Assembly (NCBI RefSeq): GCF_000004075.3
Contig: NC_026661.2
Location: 3,038,001-3,102,000 of the forward strand
DNA: 64,000 nucleotides
DNA from: Cucumis sativus
Lineage: Eukaryota > Streptophyta > Magnoliopsida > Cucurbitales > Cucurbitaceae
Direction: 5' to 3'
Shown here piece by piece: positions 23,644 through 36,900 of this stretch. Numbering within the stretch: position 1 is the stretch's first letter; every line of letters begins with the position of its first letter. The translations under genes were made by a program, and so were the position numbers. The notes under the pieces were generated by a model that worked only from the letters and a program-made list of their open reading frames with translations, did no database searches and was not told where the DNA came from.

Positions 23644-25167
23644 TAGGAAGATCCAAACGTATTATTATTGTGTTGAAAGGAAAATACAAAGAAATGAAAG
23701 AATAAGATTGAAACCAAAGGTTTCTTACAGAAAATGTAGATTCGGGAAGAAGGAAAGAACAAAGAATGAATCTCGAAATTCCTTTTTTTTTTTTTTTCTT
23801 CTTTTTTTTTGCTTTTTTTGATTGGTTTTTGGCTTTTTGGCTTTCGGTGTGTGTTTCTGTTTCTTGTTTGTTATCCCAACAAAAACCGAAGCGAAAAATG
23901 TTGGCGCGTGAAAAAGAGTTTAATGTAATTAAAACACACATCTTATTGTTCTAATCTCACTCTAATTCGTGATTTACTTGGGACCCACCCCGCAACATTG
24001 CACTTTTTTCTACGTTTATAAACTTTTCATATATTCTTAAAATTGAAATTTTAACATTAACATCTCTTATGGTTGAAGTAAATTTCACTTTATATACGAA
24101 AGTATGGTATAAATAAAAAATAATTAGATTAAAACTTATATTGAAATTTTTAAAACTATAACCAACCACATGCATAATTAAATCTTAAACTTTGTTTAAT
24201 GCTTCTGAATTTATAATTTCGCGTTGAGATAATTTTTAGTGAAATTGTTAAAAATGAAAGAAATTGGCAAAAGAGTTGTACATGATAATCATTTTTTCTT
24301 TTTTCTTTTTTTTTTGGCTTTAGTGATGTCTTGCCATTTATGTAAATATTTAGTGATTTTTTATTATATTTGAAAAAACCAAAAATTTTACATATATAAT
24401 TTGAAAAGAACAAAAATCTTATCCTTTGAGGTTTTAAAATTTAATTTAGTCCCCACTTGTGATGACACTCATAGCAAACCTACCTTAATATCTTTCTTAA
24501 TTATGAATTATCTAGCATTTTTATAGTAATTTATTTATAATATTCTAAGATGAGTTATAAGATATTTACTAATTCTTGCTATGAAAAAAAATGAAAATTA
24601 GAAACTATTTAGTACAAAATTTCAAGTGCTTAAAAACTTTTTATTACTTGAAAATCCATTACAAACTCATAAATACACCCATGGTTATAAGAGATTGAAT
24701 AGAAAACAATCACATTAAAGATATTGCTAAGTTTGTGCAGCCAAGTTTAAGAACCTGTAGAAACCTGCCTGCACGTTGTAGTTCACCAAAAGCACATCTC
24801 ATAAAAGAAATATATTTTTCATTATTAAGAATTAAAAGGTAACTAAACAATGGAAGTGACACCAACAATGGGTTAGCATATATTTCTTCAGAATACACAT
24901 CACTATCTAGTTTAAACAATGGAATGATTACAGATTACAAATGATTCACCACAAGAATTGAAGCTCTGCTGCTACGAAAGTGTTCTCTTTAGATAAAGCA
25001 GATGGAAGAAGACGAATGGCTCGTAAGTTGGTTTGCAAAACTTGAGCATGTTACAATTGGAATTCGCTCGAAAATCTTTGGTCTTCTATGAGAAATATGG
25101 CAAATTTTTCTGAAGTTATTTTGCTTCTTAGCTGAATGGATTTGGCTAACTCTAAGCAAAAACCATA
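23644..25167. other. SCAMP 5' leader/promoter and 3' flank of the receptor kinase
   Basis: The first 200 bases or so right of the SCAMP start are probably its leader and core promoter, with long T tracts on the plus strand at about 23782-23818. From 23960 to about 24700 the sequence is AT-rich with no gene. The last 450 bases are probably the 3' UTR of the receptor kinase gene, which ends at 25168. No RNA gene is seen. Confidence 0.5.
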
Positions 25168-28100
25168 TCAACCCTCACTTGAACCACTGCCTTGTGGTTC
25201 TCTCCTAATCATGTTGAGCAAGTCTTGAACAACTGATGACATTGGTGGCCGGAATTCAGGCTCGGACTGCAAAATGTAATTAAGATTAGGTGAAGGTGAT
25301 CCATTTGGGGTGGATGGAAAAATCAAAATCAAAATTAGAAGGGTGCAGTCCAACTCTTCCAGGTTGGAGCATGAAGGCATTATAATGGCTAAGATACTAT
25401 TTGGCAAATCAATAGGAGTAAATGAAGAACAATACTTCCAATACCAATGTCATTAAGCTGCATGCTCACCTGAACACATTTAGATATGATATCGGCAAAG
25501 TATGATAAGGACTTGGCAGGGTATCGACCATTGAGTGAAGGATCAACCATGCTTGTCAATGCCTCTATGTCGTGAAGCTGCGGAATTGCCCATCTAACTA
25601 GAAACTGCTCACCTCTGATCCTTGTTCTATCCAAAGAGTGGAAAAAGGACAATGAATATACTAGAAATGTCCCAATAACAATCAAGCATTTTCTTTCAAC
25701 CACTTACCTGTCGTAAGACATCCGGCCAGTTAGAAGTTCCAGCATAACCACACCAAAGCTGTAAACATCACTCTCAAGTGTATAAACACCTGATTCAAAT
25801 TCTGGCGCTCCATAACCATATGCAGTTAGAAGCTGACCAGAGAGCTGGGAAGTATGGAAAATAAGTTTCGATAAAATTTAACCTTTCAAATGTACATTTT
25901 GGGTTTTGTAGCATAGTTACATTCACAAAGAGAGAATCTCGACAATGAGAAGATTAAAGGTTATGGCTTACCTGACTAACAGCTCCTTTTGATATTAGTG
26001 GAGCCAGCCCACAATCTGAAACACGCACTGAAAGATCATCATCCAGTAGAATATTCGCAGATTTGAAGTTCCTATGAATAACAGGTGGCTGACAGACCTC
26101 ATGCAAATACCTTCAAACAAAAGATGAAAACCAAATGAATACAAAAGTACACACATTTTCCCTTTATAGTTCAGATTGGCTTGTTGAACAGTTGAGAATG
26201 ATTAAAAAGAAGATGAAAATATCCATACTTACCTCCATACTCAAAACTTATTAGCCAGTTCAAGAAGGATAACCAGTTTCCCCAGTTATACTTACTCCAT
26301 GATTACCCAACACCTCCCTTACATTGATCCCATGTTAATTAAAAAGGCTCTTTCCTATAACTCTTAACTTATGGACTTGCCCTTCTAAATTATTGCCATC
26401 CCAAAGAAGCAACACCTCTATCAGATGTATATTTTATGCCGGAAAATTAAAAGGGTTAACTAAATTGAAAATCTCATGCAGTTTTCTTTTTACCTAAGTT
26501 ACATTTTCTAGTACTTTAAGAAAAAATAAAAGCCTGAACTGTCCAGAAATGCCCACCAACAGCTTTAACGCTCTTAATATACCTTGTGTTAGTGAATAAC
26601 TTTGTAACTTAAAAGAGAACAAGAAAACCATACTTGTATGATAATGGAAAACCAATTCTTTTTTCCTCCGCTAGAAACAGCATAGAAGGCTGAAAAGCGC
26701 TATTAAGTTCAATTCCCAGCATGAATTTTATAGCGTATATTGATATTTTAAGCACTTGCACTAAAAATGAATAAATGATCTCAAAATAAGGCTAGATCAC
26801 CAGACTTTATTGCTTAATAGCTGGACTGTACAACTAATAATGCAAAAGAACTACTTAAATATTTTGTTTCAAGTAACATAAACATTGAGAACCTCATTAC
26901 GAAACCTTGATCATGAAAATCAGCCAAAAACTAAGCACAGCAGCTTTAAAGGTTAAGAAATTCAGGAAGGGAAGGCTACAACCAATGGCCTAAATTACTT
27001 CGAAGGGAGAAGCAAATAGGTGGAAAAGCTCAAACTTGCATGAAAGAGGTCATATGAATAGTAAACTTACTCCAAGGCTCTTGCAGCCCCAAGAGCCATT
27101 CTAATGCGGGCATTCCATGAAAGCTTCTTTCTGAACTCTTCGTCTGAGTGCAGTGCATCCTGCAATGTTCCACCACTGCAATACTCAAAGATAAGAAGCC
27201 TTTCACCATGCTCTGCACAGTAACCACTGAGCTCAACCACATTAGCATGTCGGATTCTATCAATATTATTGACCAGCTCGAGAAACTCATCATCCTTTTG
27301 CAGACTGAATGCTCTCTTATCCAGTTTCTTGACGGCCAGTACCTTCAAAGTCATTAGAATGGTTAAATGTCAGTTTTGAGATCATAACAACTTAGACAAT
27401 ATAACAATGTATATCAATAGTGTGAAAATGAGGTCGGAATGATCAAATTGTCAGCTAAATTATGAGCGGCATAACAGCTATTCACAAAAACCCTGCAGAT
27501 TCAATAATACATAAAGAGAGCCCCCATGCTCGCTTTATCCTTGTTTGCCTGAAAAAGCTCTGTCCATAACTTCAAACATCAAGAAGGGAAATACAAATAG
27601 AGGGGGAGATGAGGTAAAGCTCTCTATGCTTGACACTTTTTTCTATTTCGGCGTTTGGAAATTGATGTGGTGATTCTTCTTGAAAGTGCATCCTATTACT
27701 TCAAATTGTAGAATGTGAAAACATCAGTACTCAAGAAGATAGTGGCCTTCTTTTAGCAACATGATATGCCTATTGAAGAAGGGAGCAAAAGAAAAACAAT
27801 CTGAATATTTTGCACAGTTTACTGCACTAGGTTTATAATCAACAGCTACTAAGAAGCTAGATTAAGCGGGCTGGTCAGGGGTCAAATAAGACTAATCAGT
27901 ACATTCTACACTTGTTCATGTCCTAGCCCAACTAAACTAAGTTTTATCCCTCAACCTGAGCATGGTTAGAATTAATATATCTTCAAATCTAACTCCAAAT
28001 ATGTACTTCAATTGCTGACGATATGATAGAATCAAAATCAGCTCATATAACAATCGGTAAAATTAATGAGAGACGGGAAGAATAGAACATAAGATGTTGC

Positions 28101-31100
28101 AGGAAAGAAACTACAGTGACATTTTCATTCAACTAAAAAGGATTAGCAAAGAGTTAGAAACGAAATGACATAAATTATAGCAGTAAACTTACTTTCCCAC
28201 TGGGGAGGTGTGCCCTATAAACATTTCCCAGCATTCCTTCTCCTAGAAGATTCTCTTGTGAAAAGCTGTTTGTATATTGCTGAAGGGACGCAATGGTATA
28301 AGGTCTCGCAAAAGGTAAGGTAATTTTATTTTTAGTGAGAGGCTTCAAGGGAGGAACTTCGGCTGGAACAGTGGGCACGGCAGTGACCTCTTCAACAGGA
28401 GGGGGAGGGGGAGGGGGAGGAGGAGGTGGTGGGGGAGGGGGAGGGGGAGGAGGAGGCATTAGATAGACATCGAGTGTGCTCATATCTACTTCATGATGAT
28501 CCTTCTTTGGAATGGCGCTCATTCTTGGCATGTTTTTCTCTCTCTCTACATTATCTTTTGGAACCTTCTGAACCTCTGTTTGAGTCTCCTGCTTCATCCT
28601 TACAACTGGCTCTTTTGGAACTACTGATAATTCTTCAAAATTCAGTTCAAAATAAAGAAAAAGTTCTTAGAAAGAAGATGTGCTAAATAGGATCTACTAA
28701 CCTTTAGGTATCTGATCATTTGTTTGGGGCATGGCTCCCTGATTTCCAACGTTCTCTCTCTCACCCCTATAAGCACCTATCTGATGTCGCTTTGAAACAC
28801 TATCACTTCTTCTTCTTCTTCTGCACCTTGGCATAAAGAGCACGCATGCCAAGACCAAAATTATGAAAGACAAAACCACTGCAATTGTTATTAAAACAAC
28901 CCTTTTAGTGCTTTTCTTATTTTTTCCAGAACTGGATTCCTCAGAAGCCGATGGTCCATCAGCCTGTTTCTTAGGTCTTTGTTGAGAAGATGGAGGTGCT
29001 CCAGAAACTGGTGGTCCTCCAGAAACGGGCGGGGCTGGTGCTGGCTTTGATGGTGGAGAAGGAGATACAGGAGGAGATGTCGGAGAGACAGAAGAATTAA
29101 ATGGGTTTCCATCCTTTCTGTGTCAGAAATGGTAATGTCAAAGTGAGATCAGTTTACACAAGAACTTCCTACTAACAGCTCGGTGAAATACATGAAAAAA
29201 TCCACTATTTTTGTTGGTGGGCAGTGAATGAAAATATATCTTTGAAATTATGAGTAAATTATTTTTACTAAACACTACATATAATTGGATGGAATAATTA
29301 ATCCTTTATCATGTTCTATCCTTATGAAGAAGTGGTCATACTTATTAATACCGAGCATAATTTTCTCAGAGCAATCTTGTCAATCAACAAGAATTTATTC
29401 ACCCAATGGAAGTCAAAGGAATAGATATACACTTTGGCCTTATGCTTTTTGATCTGGTTCAAACGTGGGGTTCAAAACATGCAATAAAAGAGAAATAGTA
29501 TCTTCCCCCTCTCACCTGAAATTAGGGATACTCAGCACCTTCTCAGGTATGGGTCCAGAAAAAAGGTTGTTCTCTATATTCCTGCTCAGACACAAAACAT
29601 TTAGGAAGCAAGCAAAAGATAGCATACATCAGGCAGAGCTTTGAGATTTCCCAAAACTATCTATTAAAATGAATCTGATTGCTATATGAAAACTGAATAA
29701 AAAAATAGTTGAGGCAAGTACAAGTCTTTCAGTGGAAGATCTTGTAGAACATCAAGGGTTCCTGACAGCTGATTGTTCTGCAAATGCCTGGAAACAGAAT
29801 AATTAGTACACGAAAAAAAATATCGAGTTCTCATTTGGTCAGAGCTACAAAATACTCACAGGGTGGTCAATGCCAATAAATTGCTGACAGATGGAGGCAG
29901 TGGCCCACTCAAGTTGTTGTTGGATAAGTCACTACATAAGTTACAGCTTCAGTCATAAAACCAACAACTACAGCGTAGACACTAAAACTAGGAGATGGTA
30001 CATACAAATTGACCAATTGAGAAATGACTTGAAAGGAATCAGGTATTTCTCCGCTTAATTTGTTATCATTCAACGACCTATAAGGTAGAAAAAAACAAAA
30101 TCTCAGGTGAACTGGAACTCATGAGCCAAGAGCCAAAAGAATAACAACGCTACTAAAACAAACTAAAAACACAAACAAGGAACATCGACTTACATTGCTG
30201 TCAGTTGAGTCAAGGATGATAATGAACTCGGAATGCTTCCTGTGAACTGATTAGCTGAAAGAAAACTGGGAAAGGTAAAGATGATTAAATATTTGGCAAT
30301 TCATGCACAAGATGTAAAGAACTTAGCACTAGAGAATAAAAGCATACAAATTCTGCAGGGTAACGGGTAAATTGGATGGTATACTTCCCCCTATATGATT
30401 GTTGCTTAAATCACTGCCAGCAAGCATAGGTTATATAATGTCAGAAACTAACATAGCAAGAGAGAAAAAAAGAGTAGCAAATGATGTTACATGCCGTTTT
30501 TGAATGTAGGCAAATAGTTTACTTCTTCTTTGTACAAAAGTCAAGAATAATGCATCTACTCGTGCCAAACAACTTAATTATGTGGAATATCCAAGAAAGA
30601 GAGACAGCAAAATTTAATAAAACCTCAATCATTACAATGTAGCTACGGAATAAATTTAAAAAGTAATTTGAGCTTTGGCAGTTCAGGATTTCTAACATGA
30701 AATAATAAGTCATTTAGAAAGGGTATATTTCAATCAAGAATGCAGCCAAGAATTAGAGATCAGACCTCATCATTGACTAATACTTTCATACGCAGAGACA
30801 TGCAGAGTTACTTACATCGTTTGGATTGAAGAAAACAATCCCAAGTTGTCACCAAGTTCACCTCCCAAATTAGCAGCATTAATGATTCTATATCATAAAG
30901 TTGTCAGTTAACTGTGTCGAAAAATGCACAAAATAATATTCCAGGAAGGAATCTAACATACATTCTAATGATACTTGAATCATTACAAACAACACCCTGC
31001 CATGCGTCTCCACATGGGTCTTGCCCGATGCCCCATCCAGGAAGACTGGGGAGTCCAAGTGCAGTATGTAAGCTACTAATAGCAGAAACTATCAAGAAAA

Positions 31101-32106
31101 AATAATTTGTACAATCAGCTAAAGAGATGGACTCTATATAAAAACTCTAATGATTGAATCCACAAGAGAATACCGGTAGAAACCACCTAAGAAGCACAGA
31201 TACAGATATGACACGACGCAGATACGACACATAGTTTTTTAAACCTAGGACACATATACAACAAAAGACACATTTATTAAAATATATATCACTTTTATGC
31301 CAGAAGTAAATTGAAAGTCAATGAGTTTATTCATTCATTTGTATGCTTACAAAACTAGCCATATCTATTTGGCTCTCAAAATTTATTATTTCTATCTTAT
31401 TAGTGTACTTAACAAATGTTCAATGCATTTCTAACAAATGATGGACCTAGTGTCTATCATATTTATTGCACTAACAAGTGCCGGACACAGATACGGACAC
31501 GCTATCCAAAGTAAAGTGTCAATGCTTCCTAGAAAACCACTAACTCTAGAACAAATAAAGCAAAAGTGATTGATCTCATTTCTTTCTTTCCATTTTTTGA
31601 GAAACAAAGCCTCCATTGAAGAAAGAATGGTAGGTACTAAAACAGAGCCCAACAAGAGAAGCTAAGCCCAGGCTAACTTCCCAAAAATTTATAACTTTCA
31701 GATGTTCGCCATTGAGTTGAAAACCAACTTGGATAGATATTGAGAAAAGACTTCTCCCCTATAGGATGGCAGCACGATGCGACATTTACAGAAATACATT
31801 CACTCAGCATGACAATCGGTGGCAGTGGACAAACTAAAGATGCTTTAATAATGCGGCCAAAAGACGATACAGAATTCATTAATAATATCTCTGATTCGAA
31901 TTTCTTTTTCCAGTATTTTCTTCCATCCAAGTGACTGAATCATGTGACAAATTCAGAAAACTAAAATGTTAAAATTAAAATGAAGTCTTACAATCCCCTG
32001 GATTCGTAATTCCCAAAAGAACTTGGGCTGCACAGACCACGAATCCAACTAAAACCTGCACCCAAATCCTCAAATTGCCATTCCTCGAAGATCTCTTCCA
32101 ACCCAT
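25168..32106 (-). CDS. STRUBBELIG-receptor family LRR receptor kinase (SRF1/SRF3-like)
   Basis: Sixteen exons from the start: 31992-32106, 30962-31088, 30816-30887, 30348-30413, 30194-30265, 30006-30077, 29860-29931, 29722-29787, 29516-29581, 28702-29117, 28193-28632 (acceptor could be 28665), 27071-27342, 25972-26110, 25708-25844, 25470-25626, 25168-25266. About 795 residues. Order: signal peptide (1-31), SRF N-terminal domain with DPCGDAWQG, six or so LRRs each on a 66-72 base exon, a Pro/Ser-rich stretch, a transmembrane span at about 315-337 followed by RCRRRRR, a cytosolic tract with 20 consecutive prolines, and a kinase domain. The glycine loop (GEGMLGNVY) and AVKK lysine are present, but the catalytic HRD is HRN (about 631-633) and DFG is DCG, as in the family, which is regarded as atypical or kinase-dead. 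Members act in tissue morphogenesis, cell-wall and iron or defence signalling at the plasma membrane. Confidence 0.93.
28397..28456 (-). repeat. Polyproline-coding repeat in receptor kinase exon 11
   Basis: Sixty bases encode 20 consecutive prolines in the cytosolic juxtamembrane part. The block consists of two nearly identical 30-base halves (each ends with the same pattern of CCT and CCC codons), so it probably grew by one duplication of a 10-proline unit. Confidence 0.85.
31187..31533. mobile_element. MITE-like insertion in intron 1 of the receptor kinase gene
   Basis: The left end reads CTAAGAAGCACAGATAC and the right end is its imperfect inverse (GTGTCAATGCTTCCTAG). Each end is flanked by AAACCAC (31180-31186 and 31534-31540), which looks like a 7-8 base target-site duplication. 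The body of about 350 bases has no coding capacity, has short GACAC/GTGTC motifs near both ends and is AT-rich in the middle. This fits a non-autonomous DNA transposon. The superfamily is not certain; duplication length suggests hAT or Mutator kin. Confidence 0.6.
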
Positions 32107-33080
32107 TGATGTCAAACCCACCTCTGATTCTTCTTATTGAGAAAACCGAACTCCCTCAAACATCCTCCAACCTGAAACCACCAACAAAACAAAGAGCATA
32201 ATGAAATCCATAAAAAGCGACGCAATTCAAGCTCAATATTCCATAAAACAAAGATTAAACACAATACCCAGAAAACCCAAGTCAGGAATCGAACAAAACA
32301 AACAGCAGAGTTCCACCGACCAAAGGCGTAAGCTCAAAGTTCAAGAACTACTAAAAACGATTCAAATCTGAATCAATTAAGAAAATGGGTTTTCCAGAAA
32401 GAGAAAAACAAAGTTGCAGTGAAGTTGGAGGAGCATGAAACTTAGCAAAATGCAGAACAAAATTGACGTTGGAAAGCGAACTGCTGAGAGAGAAAAAGCT
32501 GGAAGTAACTTTCTAAAAGCTTAAGTTCTTAATTATATTAAACATTAAGAACCAAAATGAAATGAAGATGGGAAAGAACTGGGATTCATTGAATCAAGAA
32601 AGAGAACTAGAGCACGGCAAACTTAGATTTGAGAGAAGAAAAAAAAAAAAAGAACTCTGACTTCAATTAAAATTCAACTCAATTTAAGCTCAAATCAAAT
32701 AAATATAAGCTCAAATCGATAAACACCCTAAACACAATGAAGCAGAAAAATTAAGTAAAAGGCAACCAAAGTTGGAAACGTAGAAAAAATAGTACGGTAA
32801 AGTTAAGAATTTCTTTATAACTTCGCTGCCTTTTTCTCTCTCCCCTCCCTCGGTTTTGGTCTTTGTTCTATTTCTCTCTCTACAAACTTTATAAGAAAAT
32901 AAAAATTGGGATTTAATTAGTGAGTGAGTATGAATTTATGAATGCTGATTTGTCATGCATATCGTTTTTCGTATGAAGCATAAAAGGGGAACGTGTGTCA
33001 CGCTCTCTCTTTGCGCGTCACATATCTTCATTCTTGGTTGATAAGGGATGATGATATGTTCCCATTCCACTTTGCTTTTT
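32107..33080 (-). promoter_or_regulatory. Leader and promoter region of the receptor kinase gene
   Basis: The minus-strand sequence upstream of the start codon is pyrimidine-rich, with CT runs at about 32835-32880. A likely leader intron cannot be excluded, because a run resembling a splice donor follows AACCTGAAACC near 32160-32180. The core promoter is likely around 32880-32920, where an AT-rich box lies beyond the CT runs. This is inferred from composition only. Confidence 0.35.
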
Positions 33081-33824
33081 ATCTCATTTTTCTAAATTAC
33101 ATAATCCAAACTTTTCTTTTACTCCCCCAACATTTTTAAAAAATCATAATCAATTTATAATTTTTTAAAAGAATATTATATCTACCATTGTCCAACCATT
33201 AAATTATATTAAAAATGTGTAATCATATCTAAGAAGTGAAATTCTGCCTTTTTCTTTTCAGAAAATAAATTGTAATTGTTTGTAAAGCATAGTTTTCCTC
33301 CATTTGTTTAATTCTTTTTTCTTCAATCACAAATATAAACATAAATAGTAGTTATTATTTTTCTCAAACTTAATGGATTGTAATATCACGAAAAAAACTC
33401 CACGGTTTGAAAGTCAAGAGACAACCTAAAATATAAGAAAATGAAAACAAGGCTGAAAAAAAAATCTGCATGAATTCTCTCATTAAAGGAACGACGAGGG
33501 AATATGTATCAATAAAAAATTTATTTTTGAACTTGTTTAGATGTAGAGTGATATTATACTGATGGTCTAATTAACAAATTTGTTAAAAACAATAAAATAC
33601 AAATATGACAATATGTTTCCAGCTGTGACATACACAAATTTGTATTATTATGAATTATATGACAATTCACAAATATAATAATAGTTGATATTAAAAAATG
33701 AAAATAAAAAAGGAGAGTGAAAATGACGCGCATGGGAAGTGGGAAGTGTTAAATGTGAACAGTGAGGATTGAGGAAGCTCTTTAACCGTGAGAAAGAGGG
33801 TAAGACGGAAGGTAGAGTTTACTA

Positions 33825-33902
33825 TGGGCCATCACGTGGTCGGTCGACTTGTGTGACTTATGGGCTCTGACACATCCCCTACGGCCCACCACTTCTTCAC
33901 GT
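33825..33902. promoter_or_regulatory. Site II and G-box element cluster upstream of the receptor kinase gene
   Basis: TGGGCC lies at 33825-33830, CACGTG at 33833-33838, TGGGCT at 33861-33866, GGCCCA at 33883-33888 and an ACGT core at 33899-33902. They lie in a local GC-rich stretch about 1.7 kb upstream of the SRF start codon. The cluster could be a distal promoter element of that gene or the promoter of an unseen transcript. Confidence 0.4.
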
Positions 33903-36900
33903 AATATTCCAATTTGTTTACGTCTTTTTTTCTTAATTAAATTTTCCTTTTTTCAATTATCATCCAATCACACAAAATATATAATTTAGTGCAATGGAAT
34001 ACTCAATTTTCCATGCTCATACTCCATGCATAAGCAACATTTTAAATCTAAGCTATTACAAATCCATCCATATTTAATACTTATGCCACCTTTATCAATT
34101 TCATTTTATCCTAATCAAATTTTATTTTTGTAGATTGATGTAATGAATACAAGTTCCAAAACATAGATAAAATTGTTGTTTTATCATGCAATTCTCATCA
34201 TTATATTTATCCTGGTTGCTCAAACAATAATAATAACAGTAAAGAGTGGTAAATTTTAGGTGCAATCAAATTGAGTCGCTAAAGTTTGTTTATCGATTTG
34301 CATTTTTTATTAGAGGTTTGGGAGTGAGGATGTATGTTAGTATGGATTAATAACACAACAAAATAATCAAATGGGATCCACTTTTTATATTACCGTTCAT
34401 TTATTATGCATGTCACATGACATTAGATATATTTCTACATTTCATGTGTTCACATTGATACGAAGAGTAAATCAACATTTCTATTATATAACAAAAAAAA
34501 TTACAAAACATAAAATTTATGTTAATTGACAAAAGATTTTAGAATGGCAACAAAGGTTAATCAATTTGAGAGATTATATTAATGGATAAAAATATTTAAA
34601 TATTTATAAATACAGTAAACTATCATGATCAAACTTATCTATTACAATTCATCAGAGATATAGATGACTCAAAGACACATAAGTTTATTATTAATAAACT
34701 GTGATATTTTGTTACATTTCAAAATAATTATTTGAATAAAATATAAGATGATTGAAAATTTAGAATAACGAGTGTAAACTTGAGACTTAAATTAAATTGA
34801 AGTTATATATGAAGTATGAAAACAAGTTTGAAAAAGAAAAGGCTTTCTAATAATATAATGAACAATAACTTAAAAGCATCGAATTATGGAATTTTTCTTT
34901 TCACGGGATGATATTTCCTAAGATGTTGGGAAGAAAACAAACATTTTTCAATCGGTGCTTTTTAGAATGAAAGAAAAAAGGAAGCCCACAAAAGTCTTAA
35001 CAAAATAGTTACCAAAGTTCAATGCAGTAACTTGCATCAACTTTTTCAGTCACATAGTAATTTTAAATTGCCCAATCTTCCATCTTCAATGTTCCAACCA
35101 ACTTTTGCTCATTTTTTCTAAACTTGTCAACTAGATTGAAATCAAATTCTTTTTGTTGTACAAATGATCTAAACCCAAACAGCTTTAATGTTGAATGATA
35201 AAACTGTAACATTCGCCTTATGTTACAGTGCATTCTACCTCTTCGTTTTTCACATTAAGCATGTGTCGTTGTCATAAAATGGTCAAAATCGTAACATGAT
35301 TTTACATTTTTAATAGCCAGTTGGCTAACTATATTGATAAAAAGAATCCAATAACAATAAATATCACTACAATAAAAGAGTTTTTCGAAACACAAAAACC
35401 CTCCAAGGTTTCCTGAAAGAGAATAATCATCTTTCCTTATATCTCTAGAATTGAATCTTTTCCATCGGTTTCTCTTTATATTCTCCTACAAAATTTTAAA
35501 AAATGAAAAAAATGAAAAACACAACACAATAATTGGATTATTTAATTAACACGATTGGGTTCCAGCAGGATGATTATATTTTTGATAAATTTTTACTTAT
35601 TTTGGTCAAAAAGTGACTGAAGTAATTAATTAAAGGAAGTAATAATATTCGAATTTCCAGCTTGGCACGTGACGTGACTTTCTTTCAATTAATTAATTAA
35701 TTATTGAGAGAATAATAATAAGGATAGATAGAAAGTGGAAATAACTTTGTGGTAATGGGCGAAGATTGGGGAGTTTTTGTCATTTGGTTGTCCAGATGTG
35801 GAAATTTTTGGATTTCCCAATACTAAAAGGAGTTTTAGAAAAATATAATTAATCAATAAAAAGGGCTTTTTAGAAAATTTTAAAAAAAAGAAAGAAAGAA
35901 GAAGAAGTAAATTAAATTGGAGAAATAGGGTTTGGGTTGGCAAGGGAATTAATACTTTCTCCTTTACTTTCTTTTTTGTTGGTTATCTTTTTGCTCTATC
36001 CTTTCATTTCCTTTGTTACTGAATCTGTCTAAAAGTGAAATTAAATAAAATTCCCTACTTTTATTTCTTTTATATATATTTAATTTATTCACCTAACTTC
36101 TTCTACTCAAGCTTTTATTAACATTGGGATAAAAGACAATAATTTTGATGTGGTAGGTAGCAATTTAAATAATAATAGCACATGTAATTAGGGTGCTTAT
36201 AAAGATTCGTTTCAAAACCTTGATTTTATATGAAAAAAAAATTCACCATCTTTCATTTTTAATCTTAATGTTTGCTTTAATGTCTTTATTCATAACTTTT
36301 TTTTCTTCCTACATATATATTTTTTAATTTAGTCTTAGACTCCGTTATTATTACTTGTCGATATTCACAATTTTTTCTTGAGGTTAATTAGAACAACACA
36401 GAGACCATGCTCCTTGTTCTCACTCGTAATAAGCATTTTTTATAGTTTTGCAATCAAAAATCTATGCGTTGATCTAGCCTCCTTACTTATAAGCCTTATG
36501 TCACTAGTTATGTATGTGGTCTATCGATCTCTCACTAAATGGTTGTTAATACATCACTTATTTCATCCATTTAATTATAATTCTTTGTCTAATAAAGTAC
36601 ACAAGAAGAAAGATTGAATTAAAGAAAATCAATGTAAATAAAAATCTAATCAACAAATTTTCACTCAACTACAAATTAGTTTGGTTGTGCATTTAATAAG
36701 GATATTAGTTAGGTTCTTAATTTAAGCCAAAACCCAATAAAAAGAAACATTGGTTTTTTTAATTGATAATAGTATCTGTTCAAACAAACAAAACCAATAT
36801 ATTTTCATAAATAGCACAAAATAAATATTGTATTTAAAAATAGAGCATATAGCTTCAATTATCATAAAAATAAACCTAATCCAACCCAATTTTAAATTTA

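Noticed and set aside
23303-23941. 212-residue minus-strand frame over SCAMP exon 1 and intron 1
   Set aside because: It is in a different frame from the SCAMP exon and runs through poly-T, poly-C and leader sequence, so it is a composition artefact.
28891-29112. 73-residue minus-strand frame in SRF exon 10
   Set aside because: It is a wrong-frame shadow. The true frame continues from the LRR exons into the Pro/Ser-rich stretch and the transmembrane span.
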